From NCBI RefSeq assembly GCF_030929495.1, contig NZ_JAVFWN010000006.1, positions 248,001-312,000 on the forward strand: a stretch of 64,000 bases of DNA, given 5' to 3'. Source of the DNA: Nocardioides sp. LHD-245. Its GTDB lineage: Bacteria > Actinomycetota > Actinomycetes > Propionibacteriales > Nocardioidaceae. Position 1 is the stretch's first letter, and each line of letters starts with the position of its first letter. The position numbers were made by a program, and so were the translations under genes. Positions 8,503-17,408 of the stretch are shown here, in pieces. Below the pieces are notes generated by a model. The model did not search any database. It saw nothing but the letters and a program-made list of their open reading frames with translations, and was not told the DNA's origin.

Positions 8503-8705
8503 GCATCAACGCCCGAGCCTGCGGCCGCGACTGGTCCAAGACCCCGCACATCCGGTTCGGCGACCCGTGCCACGACTGCGGCGTCCCGCTCGCTCCGGCG
8601 TCTCGACGCTGGTCTTCGTTCACGCTGCCGCCCGGCGTGAAGAAGCACGCCGGGAACGCGCTCTGCCCCAGCTGCGCCGGACGTCGGGCACGAGCCGCGT
8701 CATGA
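8499..8705 (+). CDS. small zinc-binding protein
   Basis: A 68-residue protein starting at a GTG inside the GTGA overlap. CHDCG in the middle and CPSC near the end give a four-cysteine zinc site. Three such small cysteine-rich proteins follow one another here, directly before the replication protein gene. Confidence 0.55.
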   Translation: MSINARACGRDWSKTPHIRFGDPCHDCGVPLAPASRRWSSFTLPPGVKKHAGNALCPSCAGRRARAAS

Positions 8706-8956
8706 CCAGCTGCGAGGGCTGCGACACCGGCAAGGTCGCCTACCTGTCTGAGTACCTCGCGAGCAACGCCGCGACCCTGCACACCTTCCTGCACCCCGAG
8801 TGCACCGACGCGCGGGCATACCCCTGCAGCCGCGGCGAGCGCCGACCGGGTGATCGCCACTGGCACGTCGGCCACAAGCACCACTCCGCCGGTGAGCGCT
8901 GCAAGCAGGCGCCTCCGATCCACCGCCGAACGCACGATCCCGAAGGAGCAGCGTGA
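8702..8956 (+). CDS. small Cys/His-rich protein
   Basis: An 84-residue protein with CEGCD at the N-terminus, HPECTDARAYPC in the middle and a His-rich segment (HWHVGHKHH). Metal binding is likely, function unknown. Its stop overlaps the start of the replication polyprotein. Confidence 0.5.
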   Translation: MTSCEGCDTGKVAYLSEYLASNAATLHTFLHPECTDARAYPCSRGERRPGDRHWHVGHKHHSAGERCKQAPPIHRRTHDPEGAA

Positions 8957-11900
8957 CCACCCCCACGCACGTCAGCCCGACCACTCACCAGGTGTTCGCC
9001 GACAACGCCGCGGCGTACGCCCTGGCCGGCTGGCCCTGCGTCATCCCGGTGCCGGCCGACAAGAAGCACCCGCCGCCGACCGGCTTCACTGGCGCCGAGG
9101 GCCGCGACACCGACGCCGCGCAGCTCGTGGCCTGGGCCGGCACCCACCCGGCGCACAGCATCGCGCTGCGGCTCCCTGCCTACGACCACTGGTGTGTCAT
9201 CGGGATCGACGTCGACGAGTACGAAAAGGGAGGCGTCCGCAAGCATGGCGCCCAGACCCTCGCGGCCGCCGTCGAGCGCTGGGGCGACCTGCCGCCCACC
9301 TGGTCGAGCACCGCGCGCGGGCCGGGCCAGCCGAGCCGGATCCTGCTGTTCCGGGCACCGGCCGGCCGGTACGCCGCCAACCTCAACGCCGTCGGGCCGG
9401 ACGTCGAGGTGATCCAGCGCCACCACCGCTACGTCGTGGTCGCGCCCTCGCCGCACTCCATCGCCGGCACGCCGTACGCCTGGTACCGCCCCGACGGCTC
9501 CCCCGCGGCGCCTGGAGAGGTCCCGCAGCCCAGCGCCCTGGCCGAGCTGCCCGCTGCGTGGGTGGCCGGGCTGGCCGAGGGCGCCACCGAGCAGGGCCCG
9601 GCCGCCGCCGGCCACCACGCCGGGCACGGCCTACTAGGCCAGCTGCTCGCCGACAACCGCATCGAGTGCGCCGAGATCACCAGCGTGCGATTCACGGCGC
9701 TCGACGAGCTCACCGCAGCCGAGGCCGGCTCACGGCACGACACCCTCTCCAAGCGCGTCTACCAGCTCGTCCAGCTGGCCGCGAGCGGGCACACCGGCGC
9801 GTCGTACGCCATCGAGGAGCTGCGCCTGGCGTGGGCCGGCGTGACGGCCGGCGAGGACCGGGGCCGCGAGTACCACGACATGCTAACCACCGCGGCCCGC
9901 AAGGCCGTGACGCTGGTCGGCGAGCACCAGGTGCCGCGCGACCCGTGCCTGCTCATGGACGGCTTCGAGGTTCCGGCGCCGGCCCCCACGGACGACGCCA
10001 ACGGCGAGCTGATCGAGGTCATCGAGCCCGCGCGATGGTTCTTCCCGCGCGAGGTCATCGGCACCCACACCTTCGACCCGAAGGGCAACCTCGACCAGCC
10101 GCTCGCGCAGTCGGTGCTCGAGCGGACCTACCCGCTGCTGCGCTACGCCTACGACACCCGCGGCTGGCTCCTGCGGGTGCCGGACCGGTGGGAGCTGCAC
10201 GGCGACCTCACTAACCGCGCCGTGACCCTCGTGGCCGGCATGCTGCCGTTGGGCGACCCGACGGCGGAGAAGGGCAGCGACGAGCACGAGCGCTCCGCCC
10301 GACGGGCCCGGTTCAACTCGAACAACGGACGCTCAGCGATCGCCAAGACCATGTCCGCGCTGGTCGAGGGTGGCATGCACCCGTGCACGGTCCAGATCAC
10401 CGACCTCGACGCCGACCCGGAGGTGCTGTGGGCCGGCGGACTGCCGTGGAACCTGCGCGCGTGCCGGGCTGACGTGCCGATGGAGTCCTGGCTGGCCCGG
10501 ATCGACCCGGCGACGCCACACCTGCAGACCGCGCCCGTGATGCCGGAACTGCGCCCGACGCCGCTGTGGGACGCGTTCCTGGCGGCCGTGTGGCCGGACC
10601 CGGAGATCCGGGACTGGGCGCTGCGCGTGCTGTCCATCGCGCTGACCGGGTACGCCGACAAGGCGCTGCCGATCATGGTCGGCGAGAAGGACCGCGGGAA
10701 GACGCAGGTGGTCAGCCTGCTGATGAGCGTGCTCGGGTCGTACGCCCACGCTGCCGACCCCCGGCTCCTGGGCTCCGAGGGCGCCAAGGCCCACCAGTCC
10801 ATCGTGTTCGCGCTCAAGGGCCGCCGGCTCTCGTTCATCGATGAGGGCCCCCGCGAGGGCAAGTTCGCCACCGAGCGGCTCAAGCAGCTGACCGGTGGCG
10901 GCGAGCTCACGGCCAACCAGATGAACCAGAACCCGATCACCTTCTCCCCGACCCACACGCTGATCCTGACCACGAACGACCTCCCGGTGCTCACGGACCC
11001 CGCCATCAGGACCCGGGCCCGTCTCGTGCCCTGCGGGGGCGACGTCGAGCTCGTGCGCGTGGCCCGGGCGGCGATCGGGCACACCACCTCGAGCGCGTGG
11101 AGGGCCGAGGCTTCCGGCGTGCTGGCCAAGATGATGATCGAGGCCGGCGCCTGGCTGGCCGACCCCACGACGGGCCTCACCGAAGGCGCCCCCGAGTCGA
11201 TCCGCTACCTCGCCGAGAACGAGGCCGCCGAGCAGGACCCCATCCGCTCCTGGGTGGACGACGAGACCGAGCCTTGGGAGGCGGGCACGCCGAGCCGCGA
11301 GCTCTACAGCGCCTTCGTGACGAGCTGCCTGCAGGCCAACACGCGGCGGGACTCCATCCCCTCCGAGACGTCCTGGGGACGGGCGCTGACCCGACTCGGG
11401 TACCCCTCGATCTCGGGCAAGCGATCCAAGAAGCGCCAACTGCGCATTCGTCGGGGCGGCCCATGGGCCGACGGGCCGGGTGACGGGTTCGGGTCCGAAG
11501 GTGTCGGGTTGGTGTCGGGTTCTGAGGCAAACCCGACACCCACGTTTTCGCAGGTCAGCCCCGCTTTTCCGTCTCAGGGTGTCGGGTTTGTCGGGTTTCC
11601 AGGGGGTCTTACGTACATGCGCACGCCCGCACACGCACATGAGGCCGCAGTTCCCAGCGATCCCGAACCCGTCACCGCTCAGCCCTCCATTCCCGGCCTG
11701 ACCTGCGAAAACACCCCGGTGACGGGTTCGTCCGCCGACCCGACGGCCGACCTCCCGGCGATCCCCGACGCCCCAGCCCCCGGCGTGACGGTCTTCGACC
11801 TCGAGACCGGCTCGGCCGACGAGCTGTGCACCTACGGCCCGGCCGGCCAGGACAGCGGGTACGTCCGGCTCGGCGGCTACACCCACGACGGCGAGATCCG

Positions 11901-13530
11901 TCTGAGCGCCGAGACCGACCGGCTGGCCCGGTACCTCGAGCGGGCTGCCGAGGGTGGCGGGACCTTGGCGGGCCACAACATCCTCGGCTTCGACCTGCTT
12001 GCACTGGCTCGCTACCACGGTCTCGACTTCCACGCGATGGTCGAGCGAGGCGCCGTCTTCGACACGCTCTTGGCCGCCCGCCAGATCGACCCGCCGCGGG
12101 CCCGCAGCAACCAGCGCTACGACCTCGACCGGCTGGCCGAGCGGATGGGTCTGGCGGGCAAGGCGCACGACCTCAAGAAGCTCGCCAAGGAGTTCGGCGG
12201 CTACGACCGCATCCCACTCGACGACCCGCGCTACCGCGAGTACCTCTACCGCGACGTCCTGGTGTCGCTCGGTGTCTACGCCAAGACCGCCGTCCAGGAC
12301 CCGTACCTGATCCGCGAGCACCGCGTGGCCGCGCTGGCCGGCCAGATCACCCTCAACGGCTTCGCGATCGACCGCGACCTGCTCGACGTCCGCCTCGCCG
12401 AGGTGGCCGGCATCAAGGCCGCCGCGCTGGCCGAGCTTGAGCAGGCCTATGGCATCCCGATGACCAGCGAGAAGGGCGTGGCCTACAAGTCGCCGCTGGC
12501 GACCACCGCCGGCAAGGAGGCGCTGGAGCGCGCCCTGCTCGCCCTCGGTGCCGCCGAGCTGCCGCGCACGGCGAAGACCGGCGCGCTGATGACGGGCGGC
12601 GACGAGATGGCCGCGCTCGCCCGGCGCTACCCGCAGGCGGCCCGGCTGTGCGAGCTCGTCAGCACCGTGACCGGCGCGCGGACGATCTACGGCACGATCG
12701 ACACCCACACGCACCTCACCGACCGGGGATGGCGCGTGCACCCCACGATCTCGATGGAGCAGTCCACCGGCCGCGCCTCGACCACCAAGCCGGGACTCAC
12801 CGTGATCGGCAAGAAGGGCGAGCGCTACCACGAGCGCGACGTCCTCGTAGCCGACCCCGGCGAGGTCATGCTCTCGGTGGACCTTGCCCAGGTCGACGCC
12901 CGCGCCGTGGCCGCGCTGTCCGGCGACCCGGCGTACCGCGCGATGTTCGAGCCGGGCCGTGACCTGCACGCCGAGGTGGCTCAGCGAGTCTGGGGCGAGC
13001 CCAGCCGCCGCGAGCACGCCAAGGCAATCGGGCACGGCTGGAACTACGGCATGGGCCTGGCCAAGCTCGCCGCCCAGGCCGAAGCCGACATCACCGTGGC
13101 CCAGCAGTTCGACGCCGCCATGCGCTACCAGTTCCCACGCCTGGTCCAGTGGCGCGACGAGGTCCGCGCGACCGCGGCCGCCGGCCTCCTGCTCGACAAC
13201 GGCTTCGGACGCAAGATGAACCCCGACCCCGAGCGCGCCCACACCCAAGGCCCCGCCTTCATGGGCCAAGGCGCCGCCCGCGACCTGATGATGGAAGGCC
13301 TGCTCCGGCTCCCCCGCGAGGTCTACCCGATGCTGCGCGCGATCGTGCACGACGAGGTCGTGCTCAGCGTGCCTGTCGATATCGCGCGCGACGTGGCCCC
13401 CGTGGTTACCAACGCCATGAGCTTCGAGTGGCGAGGCGTCCCGATCATCGCCGAACCCCAGAAGACCCGCGACGGCACCGTCCGCTTCGGCCGCACGTGG
13501 GGCGACCTCTACGCCAAGGAGGCAGCGTGA
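8953..13530 (+). CDS. fused primase-polymerase / SF3 helicase / family-A DNA polymerase
   Basis: A single 1525-residue replication protein. Residues about 15-210 form a prim-pol domain (GIDVDEY with Asp86 and Asp88, then VEVIQRHHRYVVV). Residues about 490-800 are a D5/SF3-type helicase: Walker A GEKDRGKT at 577-584, Walker B FIDEG with Asp630-Glu631, LILTTNDLP sensor. A proline-rich linker runs from about 850 to 940. Then a 3'-5' exonuclease: FDLET (Asp949, Glu951), AGHNILGFD (Asn1009, Asp1014), YLYRD (Tyr1097, Asp1101). The family-A polymerase follows: motif A SVDLAQVD (Asp1310), motif B RREHAKAIGHGWNYG (Arg1353, Lys1357, Tyr1365), motif C VHDEV (His1466-Asp1467-Glu1468). Every catalytic set is present, so it could prime, unwind and copy DNA alone. 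The His at 1361 replaces the Phe/Tyr found in most family-A O-helices. Confidence 0.9.
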   Translation: MTTPTHVSPTTHQVFADNAAAYALAGWPCVIPVPADKKHPPPTGFTGAEGRDTDAAQLVAWAGTHPAHSIALRLPAYDHWCVIGIDVDEYEKGGVRKHGAQTLAAAVERWGDLPPTWSSTARGPGQPSRILLFRAPAGRYAANLNAVGPDVEVIQRHHRYVVVAPSPHSIAGTPYAWYRPDGSPAAPGEVPQPSALAELPAAWVAGLAEGATEQGPAAAGHHAGHGLLGQLLADNRIECAEITSVRFTALDELTAAEAGSRHDTLSKRVYQLVQLAASGHTGASYAIEELRLAWAGVTAGEDRGREYHDMLTTAARKAVTLVGEHQVPRDPCLLMDGFEVPAPAPTDDANGELIEVIEPARWFFPREVIGTHTFDPKGNLDQPLAQSVLERTYPLLRYAYDTRGWLLRVPDRWELHGDLTNRAVTLVAGMLPLGDPTAEKGSDEHERSARRARFNSNNGRSAIAKTMSALVEGGMHPCTVQITDLDADPEVLWAGGLPWNLRACRADVPMESWLARIDPATPHLQTAPVMPELRPTPLWDAFLAAVWPDPEIRDWALRVLSIALTGYADKALPIMVGEKDRGKTQVVSLLMSVLGSYAHAADPRLLGSEGAKAHQSIVFALKGRRLSFIDEGPREGKFATERLKQLTGGGELTANQMNQNPITFSPTHTLILTTNDLPVLTDPAIRTRARLVPCGGDVELVRVARAAIGHTTSSAWRAEASGVLAKMMIEAGAWLADPTTGLTEGAPESIRYLAENEAAEQDPIRSWVDDETEPWEAGTPSRELYSAFVTSCLQANTRRDSIPSETSWGRALTRLGYPSISGKRSKKRQLRIRRGGPWADGPGDGFGSEGVGLVSGSEANPTPTFSQVSPAFPSQGVGFVGFPGGLTYMRTPAHAHEAAVPSDPEPVTAQPSIPGLTCENTPVTGSSADPTADLPAIPDAPAPGVTVFDLETGSADELCTYGPAGQDSGYVRLGGYTHDGEIRLSAETDRLARYLERAAEGGGTLAGHNILGFDLLALARYHGLDFHAMVERGAVFDTLLAARQIDPPRARSNQRYDLDRLAERMGLAGKAHDLKKLAKEFGGYDRIPLDDPRYREYLYRDVLVSLGVYAKTAVQDPYLIREHRVAALAGQITLNGFAIDRDLLDVRLAEVAGIKAAALAELEQAYGIPMTSEKGVAYKSPLATTAGKEALERALLALGAAELPRTAKTGALMTGGDEMAALARRYPQAARLCELVSTVTGARTIYGTIDTHTHLTDRGWRVHPTISMEQSTGRASTTKPGLTVIGKKGERYHERDVLVADPGEVMLSVDLAQVDARAVAALSGDPAYRAMFEPGRDLHAEVAQRVWGEPSRREHAKAIGHGWNYGMGLAKLAAQAEADITVAQQFDAAMRYQFPRLVQWRDEVRATAAAGLLLDNGFGRKMNPDPERAHTQGPAFMGQGAARDLMMEGLLRLPREVYPMLRAIVHDEVVLSVPVDIARDVAPVVTNAMSFEWRGVPIIAEPQKTRDGTVRFGRTWGDLYAKEAA
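11500..11598. repeat. cluster of GGTGTCGGGTT repeats (possible origin iterons)
   Basis: Five copies of an 11-12-bp unit lie within 100 bp: two in perfect tandem at 11500-11510 and 11511-11521, an inverted copy at 11529-11540, and direct copies at 11578-11589 and 11589-11598. They fall in the DNA for the low-complexity helicase-polymerase linker, where protein sequence is free to vary. Related GGTGACGGGTTCG words flank the cluster near 11479 and 11718. Clustered iterons next to a replication initiator gene suggest an origin; this is inference. Confidence 0.5.
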
Positions 13531-14531
13531 GCACTCGCGCAAGCACCAAGACGCCCACCTGCAGCTGGGACGGCGAGGCCTGGACCAGCCCGGCCGGCGC
13601 GCCGTGCAACGAGGACCACTGCGCGATGCGCGGCCGGTGCCCGAGCCACGTCCGGCACGCTGCCGGCCTGGTCACGTGCGCCGCCTGCGTGGGACGCACC
13701 CGGCGCCATCTCGAGGAGATCGTGACCCGGTACGCCGTGCTGCCCTACGACGCCCGCAGCGACGGCATCGAGTCCGAGGCGATGAACCTCATCGGACCGA
13801 CCATCCACCCCGACGAGGCCGCCGCGGCGGCCCGGGCCGACGAGCTGCGTGGCTGGTGTGAGTGGCCCCCGCAGCGGGTGCGGACCGGTGACCCGAACCA
13901 CCCGCTCGAGGTGCTCGGCCGTTGGGAGCTCGCGCTCGAGGACGCCGGTTGGCTCACCCGCTCCGACCTGCGGATCACGGTGACCAGCGCCGCGGCGCGT
14001 CTGACCGGTGTGCTCGACCGCCGCTTCCCGCACGGCGACGAGTTCGAGGACTTCGCCCGCGAGATCGCCGAGTGCCTCAGCCACCTCGAAGCCGTGGACC
14101 ACGACGAGCGCCAGGCCGACCTCGGCCGACCCTGCCCGACTTGCGTGGCCGAGCACGGGCCCGACCACCCGGCCCCGCGGCTGCGCAAGCGGTACGCCCG
14201 CCACGCGTGGGCCCGACCCGGCCAGCGCTGTGCCGACCCGGATTGCGCCACGTGCGCCGGCGAGCACGACGCCTGGCACTGCCCCGACTTCCCGGCCCAC
14301 GCCTGGACCGAGGCCGACTACCGATCCAAGGTGGATGCCGACTACGTGGAGCACGCGGCTGCGCTGACCGCCAGCCAGCTGCAACAGCGGTTCGGCGTGA
14401 AGCCGGGCACCATCCGCGCCTGGGCGCTGCGCGGCAAGGTGCGCAAGCACGGGCTCGACCAGCTCGGACGCCAGCTGTACGACGTGGCCGACGTGGCCAC
14501 GCACACCGGAGAAGGGATGATGACCGCGTGA
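13527..14531 (+). CDS. HTH DNA-binding protein with Cys-rich N-terminus
   Basis: A 334-residue protein from a GTG overlapping the replication gene stop. The N-terminal third has many cysteines (CNEDHCAMRGRC, CAACVG), the middle another set (CPTCVAEHG, CADPDCATCAGEH), and the C-terminus is a MerR/HTH_17-type helix-turn-helix: LTASQLQQRFGVKPGTIRAW followed by GRQLYDVADV. Proteins of this form close the early module in many actinophages; a role in controlling the late genes just downstream is plausible but not shown. Confidence 0.6.
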   Translation: MSTRASTKTPTCSWDGEAWTSPAGAPCNEDHCAMRGRCPSHVRHAAGLVTCAACVGRTRRHLEEIVTRYAVLPYDARSDGIESEAMNLIGPTIHPDEAAAAARADELRGWCEWPPQRVRTGDPNHPLEVLGRWELALEDAGWLTRSDLRITVTSAAARLTGVLDRRFPHGDEFEDFAREIAECLSHLEAVDHDERQADLGRPCPTCVAEHGPDHPAPRLRKRYARHAWARPGQRCADPDCATCAGEHDAWHCPDFPAHAWTEADYRSKVDADYVEHAAALTASQLQQRFGVKPGTIRAWALRGKVRKHGLDQLGRQLYDVADVATHTGEGMMTA

Positions 14532-14617
14532 TCGGGGCGCTCGTAGTGGTGCTGCAGGCGCTGGGCGCCGTTGCCTGGATCGTGGTCTTGGTGCTGATCA
14601 TCAAGGCCTTCCGGTAG
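14528..14617 (+). CDS. 29-residue membrane peptide
   Basis: A GTG-started frame overlapping the upstream stop (GTGA). The product is almost wholly one membrane helix (ALGAVAWIVVLVLIIKAF) with a short basic end. Overlap and composition support it as a real small gene; function unknown. Confidence 0.5.
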   Translation: MIGALVVVLQALGAVAWIVVLVLIIKAFR

Positions 14618-14671
14618 CGCCTACTTGATTCCGTAGCGCTGCGGTGTAACCATGGCCGCGGACAGTCGCGC

Positions 14672-14695
14672 CCCGATCCTCGCCGGTCGGGGCGT
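14672..14695 (+). terminator. hairpin ending the early operon
   Basis: An inverted repeat GCCCCGA...TCGGGGC with a 10-base loop, followed by GTTCTGCATTT. Stem is GC-rich, the T-tract is weak. It would separate early from late transcription. Confidence 0.4.
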
Positions 14696-14720
14696 TCTGC
14701 ATTTCCAAGGCGGTGAGCCG

Positions 14721-14990
14721 ATGGCCAAGCCGCAACACCGGACACCCGAGTACCGCGCCGCCTACAAGGCGCTCCGATCAGCACAGGCCGCAGGCCAGTG
14801 GCTCTCGTGCGTGGAGCCTCGATGTCTCAAGCCGAGCCGCGCGATCGCGCCGACTGAGCGCGCCTCGATCAGCCACGACCCGAGCGGCGCCGTGATCCTG
14901 GGTCCCTCGCACCTGGCCTGCAACCTGTCCGAGGCTGCGAGCCGCGGCAACCGGATGCGTGCCCGCCGGGCCCGCCGCCTCGTGCTCTGA
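14721..14990 (+). CDS. HNH-endonuclease-like phage protein
   Basis: An 89-residue basic protein. Cysteines in CVEPRC, then SHDPSG and GPSHLACN follow the spacing of a small HNH fold (zinc Cys pair, His-Asp, final His..CN). Its place directly before terminase fits the HNH proteins that assist terminase cutting in HK97-like phages. The ATG with AAGGCGGTGAG upstream was chosen over an ATG 69 bases earlier. The fold is short, so activity is uncertain. Confidence 0.55.
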   Translation: MAKPQHRTPEYRAAYKALRSAQAAGQWLSCVEPRCLKPSRAIAPTERASISHDPSGAVILGPSHLACNLSEAASRGNRMRARRARRLVL

Positions 14991-15114
14991 GACCCGGGGG
15001 CGGGGATCGAGACGGGCTCGGCTCGACCTCGGCGGACCGCCGCAGTCTTCCTTCCCACCCCGGGCCGCAGCGTCGTAGCGCTACGGGGCTGCCCCCGCGG
15101 GAGGTGACGCCACG

Positions 15115-15606
15115 ATGCCGACCACCACCCGACCCTGCGACGAGTGCGGCACGCCGTACGAGGCCCAGCGCCGCACGTCGAAGTACTGCAGCACCAAGTG
15201 CCGCACCCGGGTCAGCCGGCGGACCTCGAAGGCGCCCGCGGCCAAGTCGAAGGCGTTGGATCCTGCCGGCGGCACCGTCACCCAGCTGCCCACCGCGGGC
15301 GGGCCGCTCGACGAGACCTCGCCGGCCAACCCGAACACCGAGGACATGACCGGCAGCCTCGCTGAGCAGGTCCGCAAGTCGCTGACCGAGCTCAGGGCGC
15401 TCGACACGATCTCCGGCGCCCAGGCGATCCGCGTTGCTCGGCAGATCGACCGTGGCGGTGACTCGGGCTCCGCGGTCGCCACGCTCTCGAAGGAGCTCTC
15501 CCGGCTCGCCGACGCGGCGAAGGTCGAGGCGGCGCCGCGGATCAAGGACGCGGCCGATGACATCGCGGACCGGGTCAGCGAGAAGCTGCGGCTGGTGGCG
15601 CAATGA
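15115..15606 (+). CDS. terminase small subunit-like protein
   Basis: A 163-residue protein with a strong GGGAGGTGA ribosome-binding site. The N-terminus is a four-cysteine zinc module (CDECGTPYEA then KYCSTKCRTRVSRR), the rest is helical (about residues 80-160). Position just before, and four-base overlap with, the large terminase gene supports a packaging-recognition role; sequence alone would not prove it. Confidence 0.6.
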   Translation: MPTTTRPCDECGTPYEAQRRTSKYCSTKCRTRVSRRTSKAPAAKSKALDPAGGTVTQLPTAGGPLDETSPANPNTEDMTGSLAEQVRKSLTELRALDTISGAQAIRVARQIDRGGDSGSAVATLSKELSRLADAAKVEAAPRIKDAADDIADRVSEKLRLVAQ

Positions 15607-17204
15607 CCCCCCTGCCCGGGGTGCCGCGGCTGCTCTCGCCGGATGACGACCGTGCCCCGATCGACCTGTCAGCCCCTGACGAGCTCGTGCTGCCGGCGTT
15701 CTGGCACTGCCCGGAGTACGCGGTGACGATCGGTGACGAGGTGGCCGACCTCAACGCGCTGTTCGGCTACGCACCGAACCCCGAACAGCGCCTGCTGCTC
15801 GACGGCAACTTCGGGATGGACACCCGCGGCCGGCTTACCGCCTTCGAGGTCTTCGTACTCGCCGCCCGGCAGAACCTCAAGACCGGGTTCTTCATCCAGC
15901 GGGCGATCGGCAAGGCGCTCCTGCTCAAGCGCAGGCAGCAGATCTGGACCGCCCACAAGGAGTCGGCCACCGACCAGGCATTCGGCGAGTTCATGGCGAT
16001 GATGGAGCGCTCGGCCGAGTTCTCCAAGCGGGTCCGCAAGACCAGCGAGGGCAAGGGATCCAAGTCGATCGAGTTCGTCAACGACTGCACCATCGTCTTC
16101 CGCCCGCGTACGGGCAAGGCCGGCCAGTCGATGTCCGCAGACGACGTCGACATGGACGAGTACTTCGCCGTCGAGGCCAAGCACGAGGGCTCGCTGATCC
16201 CGACCCTGTCCACCCGGCCGAACGCCCAGGTCGGCGAGGCGTCGTCAGCCCCGCACGCCGGCAGCTCGCTGCAGCGCGCAGTCATGGCCCGCGGACGCGC
16301 CGCCGCACGAGCACTGCGGATCGAGCCGCGGATGCTCTACGCCGAATGGTCCCCGATCCGCCCCGCCGGCCAGAACCCCGACGGAACGCACCGCTACGCA
16401 CCCACTGCGTGCCAGAGCCCGAAGTGCACCCACCGCGTGGACGTCAAAGGCTGCATCGCCAGCAGCCGCGAGGTCATCAAGCTCGCCAACCCCAGCGCAG
16501 GCCGCTCGACGGCGCCCGCGATCGCGTGGACGTTCCTCGAGGACGAGTACCGCAAGGCCTGCAGCCCAGAGGCAACACAGGACTCGATCGAGGAGTACTT
16601 CAAGGAGCGGCTCAGCATCGGCGTCGAGGCGTCCGGGCTCGAGGAGTCGATCTTCCCCGGCTGGCCGGGACTCAAGAAGCCCGTCCCCCGGACGCCCGTC
16701 GTGCTCGCACTGGGTATCGCCTGTGACAACGACCAGACCGTGCTCACCCTGGGCTCCGTCGTCGAGGGCACTGAACCCCCCGCAGGCTCCGGTCACCCGC
16801 ACCTGGCGATCTCCGACCGGCGGCCGGCAACCGACCGCCAGGGCTTCGCGGCCAACGTGGCGCGGATCCAGAAGGAGCGCCGCTGCCCGGTCCTGATCCG
16901 GGGCAAGAACTTCCTGATCGACGACCTGATCAAGGCTGGCGTCGAACTGCGGCTGGTCGACGCCGACGAGCGCGCCCAGGCCCATGCCGACCTCGCCAAC
17001 GCGATCGAGACCGCGGCCGTCGAGCACGGCGGCTACGAGGAGCTCGACACCGCTATCGCCGGCGCGCAGTGGCAGGTCCTCGACAACCGGCGGGTCCTGG
17101 ACTCCCGCAAGGGTGAGATCAGCGCGCTGGAGACCGCCGCGCTCGCCCTCCACGGCGCCGTGAAGCCCGTTCCGACCGTCGAACCGTTCGCGCTGTGGGG
17201 GTGA
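15603..17204 (+). CDS. terL: terminase large subunit
   Basis: A 533-residue DNA-packaging motor. The ATPase has the phage-type Walker A AARQNLKT at residues 87-94 and Walker B VDMDEYF with Asp185-Glu186. The C-terminal half should be the RNase H-like nuclease (acidic residues in LGIACDNDQT and near GAQWQVLDNRR). It cuts concatemeric DNA and pumps it into the prohead through the portal. Length is normal for the family. Confidence 0.9.
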   Translation: MTPLPGVPRLLSPDDDRAPIDLSAPDELVLPAFWHCPEYAVTIGDEVADLNALFGYAPNPEQRLLLDGNFGMDTRGRLTAFEVFVLAARQNLKTGFFIQRAIGKALLLKRRQQIWTAHKESATDQAFGEFMAMMERSAEFSKRVRKTSEGKGSKSIEFVNDCTIVFRPRTGKAGQSMSADDVDMDEYFAVEAKHEGSLIPTLSTRPNAQVGEASSAPHAGSSLQRAVMARGRAAARALRIEPRMLYAEWSPIRPAGQNPDGTHRYAPTACQSPKCTHRVDVKGCIASSREVIKLANPSAGRSTAPAIAWTFLEDEYRKACSPEATQDSIEEYFKERLSIGVEASGLEESIFPGWPGLKKPVPRTPVVLALGIACDNDQTVLTLGSVVEGTEPPAGSGHPHLAISDRRPATDRQGFAANVARIQKERRCPVLIRGKNFLIDDLIKAGVELRLVDADERAQAHADLANAIETAAVEHGGYEELDTAIAGAQWQVLDNRRVLDSRKGEISALETAALALHGAVKPVPTVEPFALWG

Positions 17205-17208
17205 CGTC

Positions 17209-17406
17209 TTGGGCTTCAACATCGACATCGCCGTCGCCTTCATGGTGCTCGCCTTCCTCGCCGTGACGGCGGGTGTGCTGCTCCTGAACGTCCCAGCCGG
17301 CCTGATCGCCGCGGGCCTGATGCTCGCCGCGGCCGGGATCGCGCTCCTCCCGACCGGCGCCGACAAGCCTGAGCGGCCCCGCGGCGGCTCGACGAAGGGA
17401 CGCTGA
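17209..17406 (+). CDS. small two-helix membrane protein
   Basis: A 65-residue protein from a TTG start close behind the terminase stop. Two membrane helices (AVAFMVLAFLAVTAGVLLL and a second through GLMLAAAGIALL) are followed by a basic tail. It sits between terminase and portal, where small unknown proteins are frequent. Function unknown. Confidence 0.5.
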   Translation: MGFNIDIAVAFMVLAFLAVTAGVLLLNVPAGLIAAGLMLAAAGIALLPTGADKPERPRGGSTKGR

Positions 17407-17408
17407 TC

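Larger units (their letters stand above)
14614..15085. repeat. three GTAGCGC-type dyad sites before the terminase genes
   Basis: GTAGCGCCTAC at 14614-14624, CGTAGCGCTGCG at 14632-14643 and the perfect 12-bp palindrome CGTAGCGCTACG at 15074-15085 share one core. They lie in the two short non-coding gaps between the replication module and terminase. Possible binding sites for the upstream HTH protein or for terminase recognition (cos/pac region); no direct evidence for either. Confidence 0.35.

Noticed and set aside
9292..9340. Loss of the prim-pol S-x-H histidine (Arg129) as inactivation
   Set aside because: As recalled, related actinobacterial prim-pol proteins show a similar SxIRFF-type segment, so this looks like family variation.
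10333..13542. 1069-codon open frame on the minus strand opposite the replication protein
   Set aside because: Valine/glycine/arginine-rich nonsense typical of antisense frames in GC-rich DNA; the plus strand carries clear catalytic motifs.
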